Assembly: GCA_015478675.1 (NCBI GenBank)
Contig: JADMIH010000203.1
Location: 1 to 6,519 of the forward strand
Length of the DNA stretch: 6,519 nucleotides
DNA from: Chloroflexota bacterium
GTDB lineage: Bacteria; Chloroflexota; Chloroflexia; QHBQ01; JADMIH01
Reading direction: 5' to 3'
In this document: in pieces, positions 6,117-6,519 of the stretch
How the letters are laid out: each line of letters begins with the position of its first letter
Position numbering within the stretch: position 1 is the first letter of the stretch
Notes under the pieces: generated by a model
Seen by the model: only the letters and a program-made list of their open reading frames with translations
The model's database searches: none
Told to the model about the DNA's origin: nothing
Program-made: the position numbers and the translations under genes

Positions 6117-6365
6117 TTAGTTCGCCGATAGATAGGGGAGGGCCAGCAGTGCGCAGTGCGAGCGAAGCAGCCTCCCCATGAAGGAGTTCGGGTCGGCAAT
6201 TGCGTCTGATTCGTCCCTGGTTGCTACCACAAAGACCTCCTCCTCTGGAAGGTTGATCAGCAGTAGAGATGGAACTGTACGCTTGATGAGCTTGCGCGGT
6301 GCGTTTTCCTCTGCCCAGTGCGGTGCGCTTGCATAGGCGAGCCGCTTACCATAGTTCGATTGCAT
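6117..6365 (-). CDS. 82-residue protein of unknown function under LexA-type control
   Basis: The ATG at 6365 has GGAGG 7 bases upstream (6373-6377), and the promoter with two LexA boxes lies just behind it, so this is very likely a real gene despite its size. No family is recognised. The protein has a basic N-terminal third (KRLAY, RKLIKR) and a hydrophobic strand-like segment VPSLLLINL (31-39). An acidic patch PEEE leads into VFVVATRDES (44-53), and the C-terminus is Leu/Ala-rich (RLLRSHCALLALPYL). There is no convincing membrane span, signal peptide or LysM, so it is not an obvious YneA-type division inhibitor. The single Cys71 is not part of a metal motif. A small soluble DNA-damage response protein, possibly interacting with another protein, is as far as inference goes. 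Confidence 0.72.
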   Translation of the reverse strand: MQSNYGKRLAYASAPHWAEENAPRKLIKRTVPSLLLINLPEEEVFVVATRDESDAIADPNSFMGRLLRSHCALLALPYLSAN

Positions 6366-6390
6366 CTTGTCGCCTCCATATCAGCTATGA

Positions 6391-6402
6391 GAACTTATGT
6401 TC
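6391..6402 (-). promoter_or_regulatory. LexA (SOS) box 1, downstream of the -10
   Basis: GAAC-TTAT-GTTC is a perfect match to the GAAC-N4-GTTC core used by LexA/DinR in Gram-positive bacteria and reported for Dehalococcoides of the Chloroflexota. The flanking bases extend the arms to AGAAC/GTTCT. It covers roughly +8 to +19 of the predicted - strand transcript, where a bound repressor would block elongation. Confidence 0.65.
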
Positions 6403-6415
6403 TGATTACCTGAAC

Positions 6416-6445
6416 ACTATAGTTTAGAACAGGTGTTCGTGTCAA
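6416..6445 (-). promoter_or_regulatory. Sigma70-type promoter of the SOS-like unit
   Basis: On the - strand a perfect TTGACA (6445-6440) is followed after 18 bases by TATAGT (6421-6416), 5 of 6 to consensus. The spacer contains a LexA box. The start point would be near 6409, giving a leader of about 44 bases before the ATG at 6365. Confidence 0.75.
6427..6438 (-). promoter_or_regulatory. LexA (SOS) box 2, in the promoter spacer
   Basis: GAAC-AGGT-GTTC is a second perfect GAAC-N4-GTTC core. Read on the + strand its centre AGGT fits the purine/pyrimidine pattern RNRY of the DinR consensus. It lies exactly between the -35 and -10 hexamers, the classic position for occlusion of RNA polymerase. 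Its centre is 36 bases from that of box 1. Confidence 0.78.
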
Positions 6446-6486
6446 CCCACTTTTCCACCAACTTTCGATCAATTTCTAGAACAACT

Positions 6487-6517
6487 TTGAGGAGGCGCCT
6501 GCTCGCTGTGTTACAAT
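6487..6517 (+). promoter_or_regulatory. Possible outward promoter for a gene beyond the window
   Basis: TTGAGG (6487-6492), a 19-base spacer, then TACAAT (6512-6517) preceded by TGT, an extended -10 pattern. An alternative reading is AGGAGG (6490-6495) as a ribosome site for a GTG at 6508, but the 12-base spacing is long. No coding sequence can be supported before the window ends. Confidence 0.35.
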
Positions 6518-6519
6518 CT

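Noticed and set aside
6478..6481. Third GAAC half-site as another LexA box
   Set aside because: The bases four positions on are TTGA, not GTTC, so only half the dyad is present.

Overview
The window is bacterial, fairly GC-rich and densely coded, with seven supportable protein genes. Several traits fit a Chloroflexota-type bacterium, possibly a Ktedonobacteria relative: Thr/Pro/Ala-rich lipoprotein linkers, a glucosaminidase paired with an FG-GAP protein, a WecA/TagO-like transferase with a DHFSHRL-type last motif, and LexA boxes of the GAAC-N4-GTTC class. This placement is an inference from style; no phylogenetic marker is present.

Left part, + strand (1-4055). A strong sigma70-type promoter (TTGACA / extended -10 TATCAT, 56-85) drives four same-strand genes. 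They are a class I SAM methyltransferase with a C-terminal Trm112-like zinc ribbon (125-1024), a lipoprotein with a DUF6174-like domain (1056-1958), a polytopic polyprenyl-phosphate sugar-1-phosphate transferase of the MraY/WecA/TagO family (2005-3240), and an HAD-superfamily hydrolase joined to it by an ATGA overlap (3237-4055). Together they look like part of a cell-surface glycan locus. The transferase would start lipid-linked glycan synthesis, and the methyltransferase and hydrolase could modify or process intermediates. RNA-structure candidates lie at the start regions of the lipoprotein and transferase genes. A weak terminator-like hairpin (4224-4250) ends the + strand unit, where it meets genes coming from the other side.

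Right part, - strand (6445 down to 4244). A TTGACA-18-TATAGT promoter (6416-6445) carries one perfect GAAC-N4-GTTC LexA box inside its spacer and a second at the expected start of the transcript. It reads into an 82-codon gene of unknown function (6117-6365). After a gap holding a long imperfect hairpin (6048-6100) come two genes joined by a GTGA overlap: a single-span membrane protein with an FG-GAP/VCBS-like calcium motif (5188-6000) and a membrane-anchored GH73-like glucosaminidase (4244-5191). If transcription reads through the hairpin, this is a DNA-damage-inducible unit ending in a peptidoglycan hydrolase. That would be a functional parallel to the wall- or division-targeting SOS genes YneA, Rv2719c and DivS.

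The far right end (6446-6519) is non-coding and holds a possible outward + strand promoter for a gene beyond the window. There is no sign of CRISPR arrays, insertion sequences, tRNA or rRNA genes.
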